Positions 6,889-15,456 of a stretch of 20,714 bases of DNA are shown here, in pieces. Source of the DNA: CAYUIG01 sp964444685 (GTDB lineage Bacteria > Gemmatimonadota > Gemmatimonadetes > Longimicrobiales > RSA9). The DNA is taken from positions 1 to 20,714 of the forward strand of contig CAYUIG010000052.1 of assembly GCA_964444685.1 (NCBI GenBank). Direction: 5' to 3'. The translations under genes and the position numbers were made by a program. Below the pieces are notes generated by a model, which was given only the letters and a program-made list of their open reading frames with translations, searched no databases and was not told the origin of the DNA. Each line of letters starts with the position of its first letter. Positions within the stretch are counted from its first letter, which is position 1.

Positions 6889-9270
6889 GTGAAGGTCGCC
6901 GAAGTCTTCCAGTCGCTCGAGTACGGCCCCGCACCCGAGGCCGATGCGCCCGCCCGCGCGTGGATCGCGGCGCACGACGGACGCATGCGCCACTTCATCA
7001 ACGGTGCATGGGCCGAGCCCGGGGATGGCGAGTACTTCGAGACGTTCGAGCCGGCGACGAAGCGCGTGCTCGCAAACGTCGCGCAGGGCTCCGCGGCCGA
7101 CATCGCGGCTGCGGTCGAGGCCGCGCGCGCCGCGTTCCCCGCATGGCGGGATCTCGGTGGCCACGGTCGCGCCCGCTGGCTCTACGCGATCGCGCGGCAG
7201 GTGCAGAAGCATGCGCGCATGTTCGCCGTGCTCGAGTCACTCGACAACGGCAAGCCGATCCGCGAGTCCCGCGACATCGACATCCCGCTCGTCGCGCGCC
7301 ACTTCTACCACCACGCTGGGTGGGCGCAGCTCATCGACGACGAGTTCCCCGGCATGGAGCCTGTCGGTGTAGCCGGCCAGATCATCCCGTGGAATTTTCC
7401 GCTGCTCATGCTCGCGTGGAAGATCGCGCCTGCGCTCGCGGCAGGAAACACGGTGGTACTGAAGCCCGCCGAGTTCACACCGCTCACCGCGCTCCGCTTC
7501 GCCGAGCTGTGCGCCGACATCGGACTTCCGCCGGGTGTCGTGAACATCGTGACCGGTGACGGCCGCACGGGCGCGGCGCTCGTCGATCATCCAGGCGTAG
7601 ACAAGATCGCGTTCACCGGCTCGACGGACGTCGGCCGCATCATCCGCACGGCGACAGCCGGCACGGGGAAGAAGCTGTCGCTCGAGCTGGGCGGCAAGTC
7701 CCCGTTCATCGTGTTCGACGATGCCGACCTGGACAGCGTAGTCGAAGGTGTGGTCGACGCGATCTGGTTCAACCAGGGGCAGGTCTGCTGCGCGGGCTCC
7801 CGCATCCTCGCGCACGAGGGCATCGCGGAGCGGCTGACCGCGAAGCTGCGCGCACGCATGGAGACGCTCCGCGTCGGCGACCCGCTCGACAAGGGCGTGG
7901 ACATCGGCGCCATCATCGCGCCGGTCCAGCTCGAGAAGATCGAGTCGCTCGTGCGCCAGGGCGTCGACGAGGGCGCCGTCATGTGGCAGCCGTCCTGGAG
8001 CTGCCCGACCGACGGCTGGTTCTATCCGCCCACGCTCTTCACCGACGTCGCTCCCGCGGCCACGATCGCACAGGTCGAGATCTTCGGGCCGGTCGTCGTG
8101 ATGATGACGTTCCGCACGCCCGACGAAGCCGTGGCACTCGCCAACAACACCCGCTACGGCCTGGCCGCCAGCGTCTGGACCGAGAACATCAACCTCGCCC
8201 TCGACATCGCGCCGAACGTGCGCGCGGGCACCGTGTGGGTGAACTGCACGAACGTGTTCGACGCGGCATCGGGATTCGGCGGCCACCGCGAGAGCGGCTT
8301 CGGACGCGAAGGTGGACGCGAGGGGATGTACGAGTACCTGCGGCCCGCGTGGGAGTCGGACGCGCGCCGGAATCCGGCGCCCGCTCCGTCGCCCGTGAAG
8401 CCCGCGGCCGCCGTCACTACGACCGCAGCGCCGCCCATCGATCGGACCGCGAAGCTGTACATCGGCGGCAAGCAGACGCGTCCGGACCAGGGGTACAGCC
8501 TCGAGGTGCTTTCCATCTCGGGTGAGCGCCTCGGTGAAGTCGCGCGCGCCAACCGGAAGGATGTGCGCAACGCGGTCGAGGCCGCGCACAAGGCCCGCAG
8601 CTGGGGCCGCGCCACCGCGCACCTGCGCGCACAGGTGCTCTACTACCTTGCCGAGAATCTTGCGTTGCGCGCCGATGAGATCGGCCATCGTCTCGTACGC
8701 ATGGCGGGCGAGGATGCGCGTGCGGAGGTCGAACTCTCGATCGACAGGCTGTTCACGTGGGCCGCGTGGGCCGACAAGTACGACGGCGCGGTGCACCACA
8801 CACCCTTCCGCAACGTAACGCTCGCGATGCCCGAGCCGCTCGGTGTCCTCGGCATCGTGTGCACGGACCACGATCCGCTGCTCGGCTTCGTTTCCGTCAT
8901 CGCGCCTGCCCTGGCGATGGGCAACGCCGTCATTGTCGTTCCTTCCGAGCGTCATCCGCTCGCGGCCATCGACTTCCAGCAGATCGCCGACACGTCCGAT
9001 GTGCCCGGCGGCGCACTCAACATCCTCACGGGCGTGCGCGCCGAGCTCACCGAAACGCTGGCGGCGCACGACGACGTGGACGGCCTCTGGTACTTCGAGC
9101 CGGATGGCGGCGAGGCGGTGGTGGAGCGGCTCTCGGCGGGGAACATGAAGCGCACGTGGACCGCGCACGGCGTGCGCCGGAACTGGCGCGATGCGGTGCA
9201 GGGCGCAGGCGAGGAGTTCCTCCGCCGCGCCACCGAGATCAAGAACATCTGGATTCCGTACGGCGAGTGA
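6889..9270 (+). CDS. ALDH16-type two-domain aldehyde dehydrogenase
   Basis: The start is GTG at 6889 with GAGG at 6880-6883, giving 793 residues. Residues about 35-490 are a complete NAD(P)-dependent aldehyde dehydrogenase: IPWNFP (N169), VLKPAEFTP (K192), LELGGKSP (general base E266) and QGQVCCAGSR (nucleophile C300). The E-to-C spacing of 34 matches canonical enzymes. A Pro/Ala-rich linker (about 490-520) leads to a second, shorter ALDH-like domain (about 521-793). That domain keeps the N-terminal Rossmann part but ends before any catalytic-cysteine segment and has VCTDHDP where PWNFP is expected. This catalytic plus degenerate layout is that of the ALDH16 family; bacterial members keep the active cysteine. 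Its position behind deoC suggests acetaldehyde as substrate (inference). Confidence 0.93.
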   Translation: MKVAEVFQSLEYGPAPEADAPARAWIAAHDGRMRHFINGAWAEPGDGEYFETFEPATKRVLANVAQGSAADIAAAVEAARAAFPAWRDLGGHGRARWLYAIARQVQKHARMFAVLESLDNGKPIRESRDIDIPLVARHFYHHAGWAQLIDDEFPGMEPVGVAGQIIPWNFPLLMLAWKIAPALAAGNTVVLKPAEFTPLTALRFAELCADIGLPPGVVNIVTGDGRTGAALVDHPGVDKIAFTGSTDVGRIIRTATAGTGKKLSLELGGKSPFIVFDDADLDSVVEGVVDAIWFNQGQVCCAGSRILAHEGIAERLTAKLRARMETLRVGDPLDKGVDIGAIIAPVQLEKIESLVRQGVDEGAVMWQPSWSCPTDGWFYPPTLFTDVAPAATIAQVEIFGPVVVMMTFRTPDEAVALANNTRYGLAASVWTENINLALDIAPNVRAGTVWVNCTNVFDAASGFGGHRESGFGREGGREGMYEYLRPAWESDARRNPAPAPSPVKPAAAVTTTAAPPIDRTAKLYIGGKQTRPDQGYSLEVLSISGERLGEVARANRKDVRNAVEAAHKARSWGRATAHLRAQVLYYLAENLALRADEIGHRLVRMAGEDARAEVELSIDRLFTWAAWADKYDGAVHHTPFRNVTLAMPEPLGVLGIVCTDHDPLLGFVSVIAPALAMGNAVIVVPSERHPLAAIDFQQIADTSDVPGGALNILTGVRAELTETLAAHDDVDGLWYFEPDGGEAVVERLSAGNMKRTWTAHGVRRNWRDAVQGAGEEFLRRATEIKNIWIPYGE

Positions 9271-9707
9271 TCCGGGAGGGCGGGGGACCCGCGGGCGAGA
9301 CGCGGGTGCGCGTGCGGTACGCGGAAACGGACCAGATGGGAGTCGCGTACCACGGGAACTACGTCGTCTGGCTGGACATCGCGCGCACGGAGCTGATGCG
9401 CAACCTGGGCTTCCCGTATCGCGATCTCGAGCAGGACGGACTCTACCTGACCGTCACGGAAGTCGAGATTCGCTACGGCGCGCCCGCGCACTACGACGAC
9501 GAGATCGTGGTGCGGACCTGGATCGAAGCCGTGCAGTCACGCGCGATCAGCTTCGGATACCGTCTCCGTCGCGCGGATGATCCCGCAGAGAAGACGATTG
9601 CCACCGCACGCGTGCGACTCATCGCGACCGGCGCCGATGGAGCGCCGCGCACCTTTCCCGAACACCTCCGCCAGCGTTTCCGTGAAGTGGTTCAGGCGGC
9701 CGGCTGA
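9267..9707 (+). CDS. YbgC/4-hydroxybenzoyl-CoA-type acyl-CoA thioesterase (hotdog fold)
   Basis: The 146-residue hotdog thioesterase shows the YbgC/4HBT signature RYAETDQMGVAYHGNYVVW with catalytic Asp22 and His29, followed by the long central helix (DIARTELMRNLG) and the later strands. Members hydrolyse acyl-CoA or acyl-ACP thioesters in the cytosol; YbgC is often linked to tol-pal genes, though none are seen here. The start used is GTG 9267, overlapping the ALDH stop (GTGA). A second in-frame GTG at 9306 would remove a short Gly-rich leader and begin right at the fold, so the start is uncertain. The 3' end overlaps the start of the next lipoprotein gene by 26 bases. Confidence 0.88.
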   Translation: MIREGGGPAGETRVRVRYAETDQMGVAYHGNYVVWLDIARTELMRNLGFPYRDLEQDGLYLTVTEVEIRYGAPAHYDDEIVVRTWIEAVQSRAISFGYRLRRADDPAEKTIATARVRLIATGADGAPRTFPEHLRQRFREVVQAAG

Positions 9708-11769
9708 AGCGCTGCTCGTGCTGGTGCTGTCGGCGTGCGGAGGCGTACGCCCGGCGCCAACGCCGCCTCCTCCACCGCCTGCACCGGTTCCGCTCTCCGA
9801 ATCGGCCATCCGCGGGATTGCGGAGCTGCTGCGCATGGAGGATCGTCTCGAACTCGTTCAGCCGCGCCTCGCGGAGCTCTCGGCGCATCCCGAGCGGGAG
9901 GTGCGCGCACGCGCCGCACTCGCCGCCGGCCGCGTGCGCGGGCCGGGATCCACGCCGATCCTGCTCGCGCTGCTCTCCGACAGCAGCGCGTACGTGCGAC
10001 GACACGCCGCGTTCGCATTCGGTCTCGCCCGGGACAGCGCCAACGCGGTCGTGGATTCGCTCGCCTCGATGCTGCACGACGCGCCCCCCGGTGACACGGC
10101 CGTGCCGCTGGCCGCGTTCGCACTCGGCCGCATCGGCACGACGCGGGCGCGCGAGGTCGTACGCACGATCCTCGACACCACACGGGTCGCGTCGCCGGCG
10201 GACCCGATACGCGTCGCGGAACTGCTGCTCGCCGCGTGGCGGCTGCCGCGCGATCCCGCGCTGGTGAACGCCGTCATGCGCATGGCCGCGGCTCCGCCGG
10301 GTGTGCGCGGGCAGGCGGTGTACGCGCTCATGCGCATGGCCGCGCCGGCCGGCGTGTCCGTGCTGCTCGATGCACTCGCTGATGGCGACCCGTACATCCG
10401 CTCGCTCGCGGCGCGCGGCCTCGCGCCGGGACCGGTCGACAGCGCGGGTCGCAGGGCCGAGGTGTTGCCCGCACTCATCGCCGCGCTCGCGGATGTGCAT
10501 CCGCACGTCCGCATCAACGCGGCGGGTGCATTGGGCCGCTACCGGGATCTCTCGGCCGCGGCGCCACTCACGCGGCTCCTGGACGACGCGGATGACAATG
10601 TGGCGGTCGCGGCCGCGGGCGCACTCGCGCAGCTCGGCGAGCAGCCCGCCGCGGGTGCGGCGCTCGCGGCCGTCGCGGATGATGCGCAGCGGGCGGGCGG
10701 AGTGCGCGCCGCAGCACTCGCAGCCCTCGTCGACGCATCCCCGACGAGTGCGGCGAGCATCGCTGCGCGCTGGGCGGATTCCGCGTCCTGGCTCGCGCGC
10801 ATGCACGCCGCGCGTGCCTTCGGCCGACTCCCGTGGCATGCAGCCCAGAACGTGTTGCCGAAGCTCGCGCGGGATGCGGATGGCCGGGTCGCCACGGCGG
10901 CGCTGGCCTCGATCCGTGCGTCCGCTGACAGCGCGAGCGCCGGCCGCGCGTTCTTCATAGAGGGGCTGGCGCACGCGGATGCGGACGCGCGGGCGGCCGC
11001 GATCCGCGGGCTCGCCGCCGCGCGTGACCCGGCCGACTTCGCGCTCCTGATGGAGTCGTACGAGCGGGCGCGAAACGAGACCCTGAACGATGCTGCGCTC
11101 GCTGCGGTCGACGCGCTCGCCGCGTTCGACAGCCTCGGCATCCCCGTGGCCCGGTCGTTCCAGCTCCGGTTCCCGCGGCACCAGGATCCGGCGGTGCAGC
11201 GCCGCGTGGCCGCGCGCATGGGCGCGGACGCGTGGGGTCCACCCGACCCGGTGGAACACGACAGGGGCGAGCGGTACTACGAAGAGATCGTGCGGGAGCT
11301 GGTCGCCCCCGTGATTGCGGGCGCAGAGCCGCCGGTGGCCGAGATCCGCACGGCCGGCGGCGCGATCCGCATCCAGCTCGCCGCAACGGAAGCGCCGCGC
11401 ACCGTGCAGAACTTCCTGGAGCTTGTCCGGGCGGGTTACTACGGCGATCGTGGCGATCCGGAGTCCGCGCGCTGGCACCGCGTCGTCCCGAACTTCGTGC
11501 TCCAGGACGGTGACTCCCGCGGCGATGGCTCGGGTGGTCCCGGTCACACGATCCGCGACGAGGTCAACCTTTTGAGGTATTCGCGGGGTATGGTCGGCAT
11601 GGCCCACGCCGGGCCCCACACCGCCGGCGGGCAGTTCTTCATCACCCTATCGCCGCAGCCGCACCTGGATGGAGACTACACCATCTTCGGCCGCGTGCTG
11701 AGCGGCATGGATGTGGCCGATGTGGTCGTGCAGGACGACCGCATCGGGAGCATCACCATCGTACCATGA
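9682..11769 (+). CDS. HEAT-repeat lipoprotein with C-terminal cyclophilin-type peptidyl-prolyl isomerase
   Basis: The start is GTG 9682, chosen because it gives a lipoprotein signal (KWFRR, hydrophobic ALLVLVL, lipobox LSAC with Cys19); ATG 9637 would add 15 residues. The product is 695 residues. A Pro-rich spacer follows the cysteine, then a long array of Ala-rich HEAT-type helical repeats (about residues 45-530; for example PHVRINAAGALGRY, DNVAVAAAGALAQLG). The last 145 or so residues are a cyclophilin domain with FLELVRAGYY, WHRVVPNFVLQDGD (catalytic Arg, Phe and Gln retained), GGQFFI and LDGDYTIFGRV. It probably acts as an envelope-anchored prolyl isomerase, with HEAT repeats as the binding scaffold. 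Client proteins are unknown; the adjacent outer-membrane protein, whose ATG overlaps this stop, is an obvious candidate. Confidence 0.9.
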   Translation: MKWFRRPAEALLVLVLSACGGVRPAPTPPPPPPAPVPLSESAIRGIAELLRMEDRLELVQPRLAELSAHPEREVRARAALAAGRVRGPGSTPILLALLSDSSAYVRRHAAFAFGLARDSANAVVDSLASMLHDAPPGDTAVPLAAFALGRIGTTRAREVVRTILDTTRVASPADPIRVAELLLAAWRLPRDPALVNAVMRMAAAPPGVRGQAVYALMRMAAPAGVSVLLDALADGDPYIRSLAARGLAPGPVDSAGRRAEVLPALIAALADVHPHVRINAAGALGRYRDLSAAAPLTRLLDDADDNVAVAAAGALAQLGEQPAAGAALAAVADDAQRAGGVRAAALAALVDASPTSAASIAARWADSASWLARMHAARAFGRLPWHAAQNVLPKLARDADGRVATAALASIRASADSASAGRAFFIEGLAHADADARAAAIRGLAAARDPADFALLMESYERARNETLNDAALAAVDALAAFDSLGIPVARSFQLRFPRHQDPAVQRRVAARMGADAWGPPDPVEHDRGERYYEEIVRELVAPVIAGAEPPVAEIRTAGGAIRIQLAATEAPRTVQNFLELVRAGYYGDRGDPESARWHRVVPNFVLQDGDSRGDGSGGPGHTIRDEVNLLRYSRGMVGMAHAGPHTAGGQFFITLSPQPHLDGDYTIFGRVLSGMDVADVVVQDDRIGSITIVP

Positions 11770-14750
11770 AGCTGCGCAGCCTTCCGATCGCCAGCGCACT
11801 GCTCGCGTTCTGTGCCGCCGCCGTCGCAGGACAGGCGGTGCCGTTCGGCAAGAACAAGGTGCAGTACCAGGACTTCGAGTGGCGCGTGCTTTCGGGCGCG
11901 CACGTCGACGTCTACTACTACCCGCAGGAAGAGACGGTCGCGCGGCTCGCGCTCGCGTACGCGGAGGAGAGCTGGACCGAACTCGAGCGCGCCTTCCAGC
12001 ACCATCCCTTCCGGCGCGTCCCGCTCATTGTCTATTCGTCGGACCAGCACTTCGAGCAGACGAACGTCTACCCCGGCTTCATCCCCGAAGGTGTGCTCGG
12101 CTTCACCGAGTACCTGAAGCGACGCGTCGCCCTGCCGTTCCGCGGCGACTACGACCAGTTCCGCAAGACGCTGCGCCACGAGCTGGTGCACTCCTTCCAG
12201 CTCTCGAAGATCGCGGAGTCGGCCGTGCGCTTCCCGCGCTCGCGCTCCTTCTCCCCGCAGCAGATCCACTGGTGGACGGAAGGGCTCGCGGAGTTCCTGT
12301 CGGGCGAGCAGACGACCGAGGATGAGATGTACGTGCGGGACGTGGTGGTCGGCGGCCGGCTGCCGACCATCGAGCAGTTCGGCCGTCTGTACTCGTTCGC
12401 ATCCTACCCGCTCGGCGCCGAGCTGCACCACTACCTGTCGGAGCGCTTCGGTCCCGAGTACATCGTCAACGTCTACGAGCAGTACCGCGGCTACGACTCG
12501 TTCGAGCAGACGCTCGAGGGCGTGCTCGGCATCGACCTCGAGCAGCTCTCGCGCGAGTGGAAGTACGCGCTCGAGCAGCGCTACTACCCGACCTTCGCCG
12601 CGCGCCCGCCGCTCGACGTGGCCGCACGCAGCCTTGCCGGCGACTACATCGCCTTCAAGCCGCTCGTGTACGCGCCGCCCGGGGACACCGCGGCGCAGCT
12701 GCTCTTCCTCGCGCCGAACACCGGATACACCAACCTCTACCGCCAGCCGCTCGCGGGCGGAGCGGCGCGCACCGTGCTCGAAGGCGAGCGCAGCCCCGAA
12801 TTCGAGTCGCTGCACTTCACCGAGTCGGGACTCGACGTGCACGAGGACGGCACGCTCGCGCTCGTGTCGAAGTTCAACGAGCGCGACGCGCTCGTGCTCT
12901 GGGATCTGCACCGGGATCGCATGGTCGGCCGGTATCAGTGGGAGGACCTCGTCGGACTCAAGTCACCGTCGTGGGACCCGACGGGGCGGCGCATCGTGTT
13001 CGAGGGCCTGTCGGCCGCGGGCTTTTCCGACCTGTACATCTTCGACTTCGACACGCAGCAGCGGCGCGCGCTCACCGCCGACCGCTATCGCGACTCGGAC
13101 CCCGACTGGTCCCCGGACGGCGCACGCGTCGTCTTCGCCTCCGACCGCTCGCCCTTCGGCGAGGAGGGGCGCACGAACCTCCTGCTGATCGAGCTGGACT
13201 CCGGACGGATGCGCTACCTCACGTGGGGCGACTGGAACGACCTGGCGCCGCGCTGGTCACGCGCGGGGGACCGCATCGCGTTCACATCCGATCGCGCCGG
13301 CTTCTTCGATCTGTACGTCGTCGATTCGCAGGGCCGCGGGAATCGCGTCACGTCGTTCAGCGGCGGAGCATTCGACGCGGAGTGGCTGCCCGGCGACCGC
13401 GGCTTCGTGTTTTCGGGCTTCGAGGACGGCACGTACCGCGCCTACCGCTTCGATCTTCCGCCCGGCGCACCCGCGGGTCCCGTCGTCGCACTCGAGGCGC
13501 CCAACGGCGGTCTGGTCGCGGATGCGGATGGATTCGGCGCGGCCGGCGTCGAGAGCGTACCGGCAGGTGGCTGGTCGTGGTCCGACCTCGACGCGGCCGT
13601 ACTCGATGAAGCGCAGACCCGGCCATACGCCGCGTTCGACAAACTGACCGTCGACTTCGCCGGCGGCGATGCCATCGTCTCGCCCGGCGTGGGGACGGCA
13701 CAGGGCATCCAGTTCCTCATGAGCGACATGCTCGGCGATCACATGGTGTTCGCCGGCATCAGCGCGATTCAGGCGACGGACTTTTCGCGGATCGCCGACA
13801 GCTTCAGCGGCAACCTGATGTACCTCAACCTCAGCCATCGGCTGAACTACGGCGTCGGCGTCTTCCGCTTCAAGGGACTGTTCCGCGACGTCGCCCTCGA
13901 TCTGTACGAGGAGACGACGTGGGGCGGGTACTTCCTTGCGAGCTACCCGTTCTCGAAGTTCCATCGCGTCGAGCTGCAGCTCGGCCTCGAGCACAGCGAC
14001 CGCTTCGACACGGAGGATGCGTACGAGGACGGCCTGCTCGGCAACAGCACGCGCTTCGATCCGCGCGACCTCACGCGCCGCGGCCTGCTGGCGAGCAATT
14101 ACCTGTCGTACGTGAAGGACAACACGCTGTGGCTGCCGACCGGTCCGATCGATGGCGAGCGTTTCAACGTCACCGCGGGGGTCGTCAACTGCTTCGCGTG
14201 CGAGTCGCCGAGCCCCGTCACGGGTCGCATCGTCGAGCGCGGCGCATCGGCCGAGAACTACATTCTGCTCGCCGACTACCGCCGCTACTTCCGCACCTCG
14301 ATGCAGAGTGCATACGCCATCCGCGCGTTCGCCTTTTACAGCGATGGCGCGATCCCGGCGCGCGGTGTACTCGGCGGTCCCAGCCGCCTGCGCGGCTACC
14401 CGCGCTTCTCACTCGCCGGCTCGCGGCTCTGGCTGCTCAACCAGGAGTGGCGCTTCCCGCTGCTGAACAGCCTCGACCTCAACTTCCCGGTCGGCACCTT
14501 CACGTTCCCGGGCATCCAGGCCGCGCTGTTCGCCGACCTCGGTTCGAGCTGGCTCGAATCGCAGAAGAGCGCGGAAGGCGCATGGGGCAGCTACGGCATC
14601 GGTTTCCGCACCTCGCTCGGCCCGCCGCTCGTGCTGCGCCTCGACGTCGGCCGGCGCTTCCGCATCGGCGATCCGCCGCCCGTCGTGTTCCGCGGGCGGG
14701 AATCCTTCAACGACACCTTCGTGGACTTCTACATTGGCTTCAACTACTGA
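11766..14750 (+). CDS. Outer-membrane fusion: metallopeptidase-like domain, TolB-type propeller and Omp85-like barrel
   Basis: The 994-residue product has a Sec signal peptide (residues 1-22, cleavage near VAG-QA). Residues about 30-290 resemble a peptidase MA/gluzincin domain: HELVH at 138-142 with a downstream glutamate in WWTEGLAEF (E172), the HExxH plus Glu zinc-ligand pattern. Residues about 300-600 hold PD40/TolB-like repeats (SPSWDPTGRRIVF, DPDWSPDGARVVF, APRWSRAGDRIAF), a beta-propeller. From about 650 the protein is rich in alternating aromatic strands and contains LRGY (875-878), like the conserved VRGY-type motif of Omp85 barrels. It ends in ...DFYIGFNY with a terminal aromatic, typical of outer-membrane barrels. 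The propeller and peptidase are presumably periplasmic. No exact function is known. Its ATG overlaps the upstream stop. Confidence 0.88.
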   Translation: MKLRSLPIASALLAFCAAAVAGQAVPFGKNKVQYQDFEWRVLSGAHVDVYYYPQEETVARLALAYAEESWTELERAFQHHPFRRVPLIVYSSDQHFEQTNVYPGFIPEGVLGFTEYLKRRVALPFRGDYDQFRKTLRHELVHSFQLSKIAESAVRFPRSRSFSPQQIHWWTEGLAEFLSGEQTTEDEMYVRDVVVGGRLPTIEQFGRLYSFASYPLGAELHHYLSERFGPEYIVNVYEQYRGYDSFEQTLEGVLGIDLEQLSREWKYALEQRYYPTFAARPPLDVAARSLAGDYIAFKPLVYAPPGDTAAQLLFLAPNTGYTNLYRQPLAGGAARTVLEGERSPEFESLHFTESGLDVHEDGTLALVSKFNERDALVLWDLHRDRMVGRYQWEDLVGLKSPSWDPTGRRIVFEGLSAAGFSDLYIFDFDTQQRRALTADRYRDSDPDWSPDGARVVFASDRSPFGEEGRTNLLLIELDSGRMRYLTWGDWNDLAPRWSRAGDRIAFTSDRAGFFDLYVVDSQGRGNRVTSFSGGAFDAEWLPGDRGFVFSGFEDGTYRAYRFDLPPGAPAGPVVALEAPNGGLVADADGFGAAGVESVPAGGWSWSDLDAAVLDEAQTRPYAAFDKLTVDFAGGDAIVSPGVGTAQGIQFLMSDMLGDHMVFAGISAIQATDFSRIADSFSGNLMYLNLSHRLNYGVGVFRFKGLFRDVALDLYEETTWGGYFLASYPFSKFHRVELQLGLEHSDRFDTEDAYEDGLLGNSTRFDPRDLTRRGLLASNYLSYVKDNTLWLPTGPIDGERFNVTAGVVNCFACESPSPVTGRIVERGASAENYILLADYRRYFRTSMQSAYAIRAFAFYSDGAIPARGVLGGPSRLRGYPRFSLAGSRLWLLNQEWRFPLLNSLDLNFPVGTFTFPGIQAALFADLGSSWLESQKSAEGAWGSYGIGFRTSLGPPLVLRLDVGRRFRIGDPPPVVFRGRESFNDTFVDFYIGFNY

Positions 14751-14775
14751 GCGGCTCCGGCCGATTGACCGGCGC

Positions 14776-15456
14776 GTGCGACGCCCGTATCATCGCACCC
14801 GCCTTGCGGCAGCCTGCATAGCGCTGAGCGCCTGCGCGTCCGCAGGCGGCGGCACGGTGCCGACCGGTGAGGTGGATGCGACGCTCGCGCAGGAAGCCGA
14901 GCGGTCGACGGTGCCGCCGCGGCCGCTGCACATCGTGTTCTCGTGGTCGCTCCAGGAGCGCGAGGCACGTTTCAGCGGGGATGGCGCGGCGCGCTTCGCA
15001 CCGCCGGATCGCGCGCGGCTCGACCTGTTCGGACCGCGCGGCGAAACGGTACTCGCGGCGGCGCTCGTCGACTTCGAGCTGCGACTGCCGCCCGGTGTGC
15101 AGAACGCGCTGCTGCCGCCGCCCGCGCTGCTCTGGAGTGCGCTTGGCATCTTCCGCGCACCCGAGGGCGCGACGCTCGTGGCAACGGAGCGCGATGGCGA
15201 CCGCCACACGCTCGTCTACGAGGCCGGCTCGGAGCGCTGGCGCTTCGCGCTGCGCGCGGGACGGCTCCGCTCCGTCGAGTGGACCGGCCCCGGTCAGGGC
15301 CGGCGCACGATCGAGCTCGGTGACGCGGGAACGCTCGGTGTGCCCGCCGCGGCCACGTACCGCGACTGGCCGGCATTCACGGAGCTCAGGCTTACGCTGA
15401 AGGAAGCGAATGAAGTGGATGGATTTCCGCCGGATACCTGGACACCGGGTCGCTAG
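14776..15456 (+). CDS. Small lipoprotein of unknown function, possibly LolA/LolB-like
   Basis: The start used is GTG 14776, which puts a compact lipoprotein signal at the N-terminus: RRPYHRTR, LAAACIA, lipobox LSAC with Cys20. A TTG at 14734 overlapping the previous stop is the alternative and would add 14 residues. The mature part (about 206 residues) is rich in predicted beta strands without repeats: LHIVFSWSLQER, GDGAARFAPPDRARLDLFGP, TLVYEAGSERWRFALR. The pattern of a strand-rich lipoprotein with a lipid-cup-like RARLDLFGP segment recalls LolA/LolB or DUF4292 proteins, but I cannot confirm homology. The gene overlaps lptE by 47 bases, so the two are likely co-translated. It may help lipoprotein or LPS transport to the outer membrane (inference). 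Confidence 0.7.
   Translation: MRRPYHRTRLAAACIALSACASAGGGTVPTGEVDATLAQEAERSTVPPRPLHIVFSWSLQEREARFSGDGAARFAPPDRARLDLFGPRGETVLAAALVDFELRLPPGVQNALLPPPALLWSALGIFRAPEGATLVATERDGDRHTLVYEAGSERWRFALRAGRLRSVEWTGPGQGRRTIELGDAGTLGVPAAATYRDWPAFTELRLTLKEANEVDGFPPDTWTPGR

Noticed and set aside
7237..9168. Long open frame on the minus strand opposite the aldehyde dehydrogenase
   Set aside because: It is rich in Arg, His, Asp and Val without domains, as expected from the antisense of a high-GC gene whose sense frame has intact catalytic motifs.
9580..9681. Upstream starts for the HEAT-cyclophilin gene inside the thioesterase gene
   Set aside because: They put Arg/Pro-rich sequence ahead of a lipoprotein signal that begins properly at 9682.
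9619..11619. Minus-strand open frame of over 600 codons opposite the HEAT-cyclophilin gene
   Set aside because: Arg-rich, with no recognisable motif; the plus strand carries a lipobox and a cyclophilin domain.
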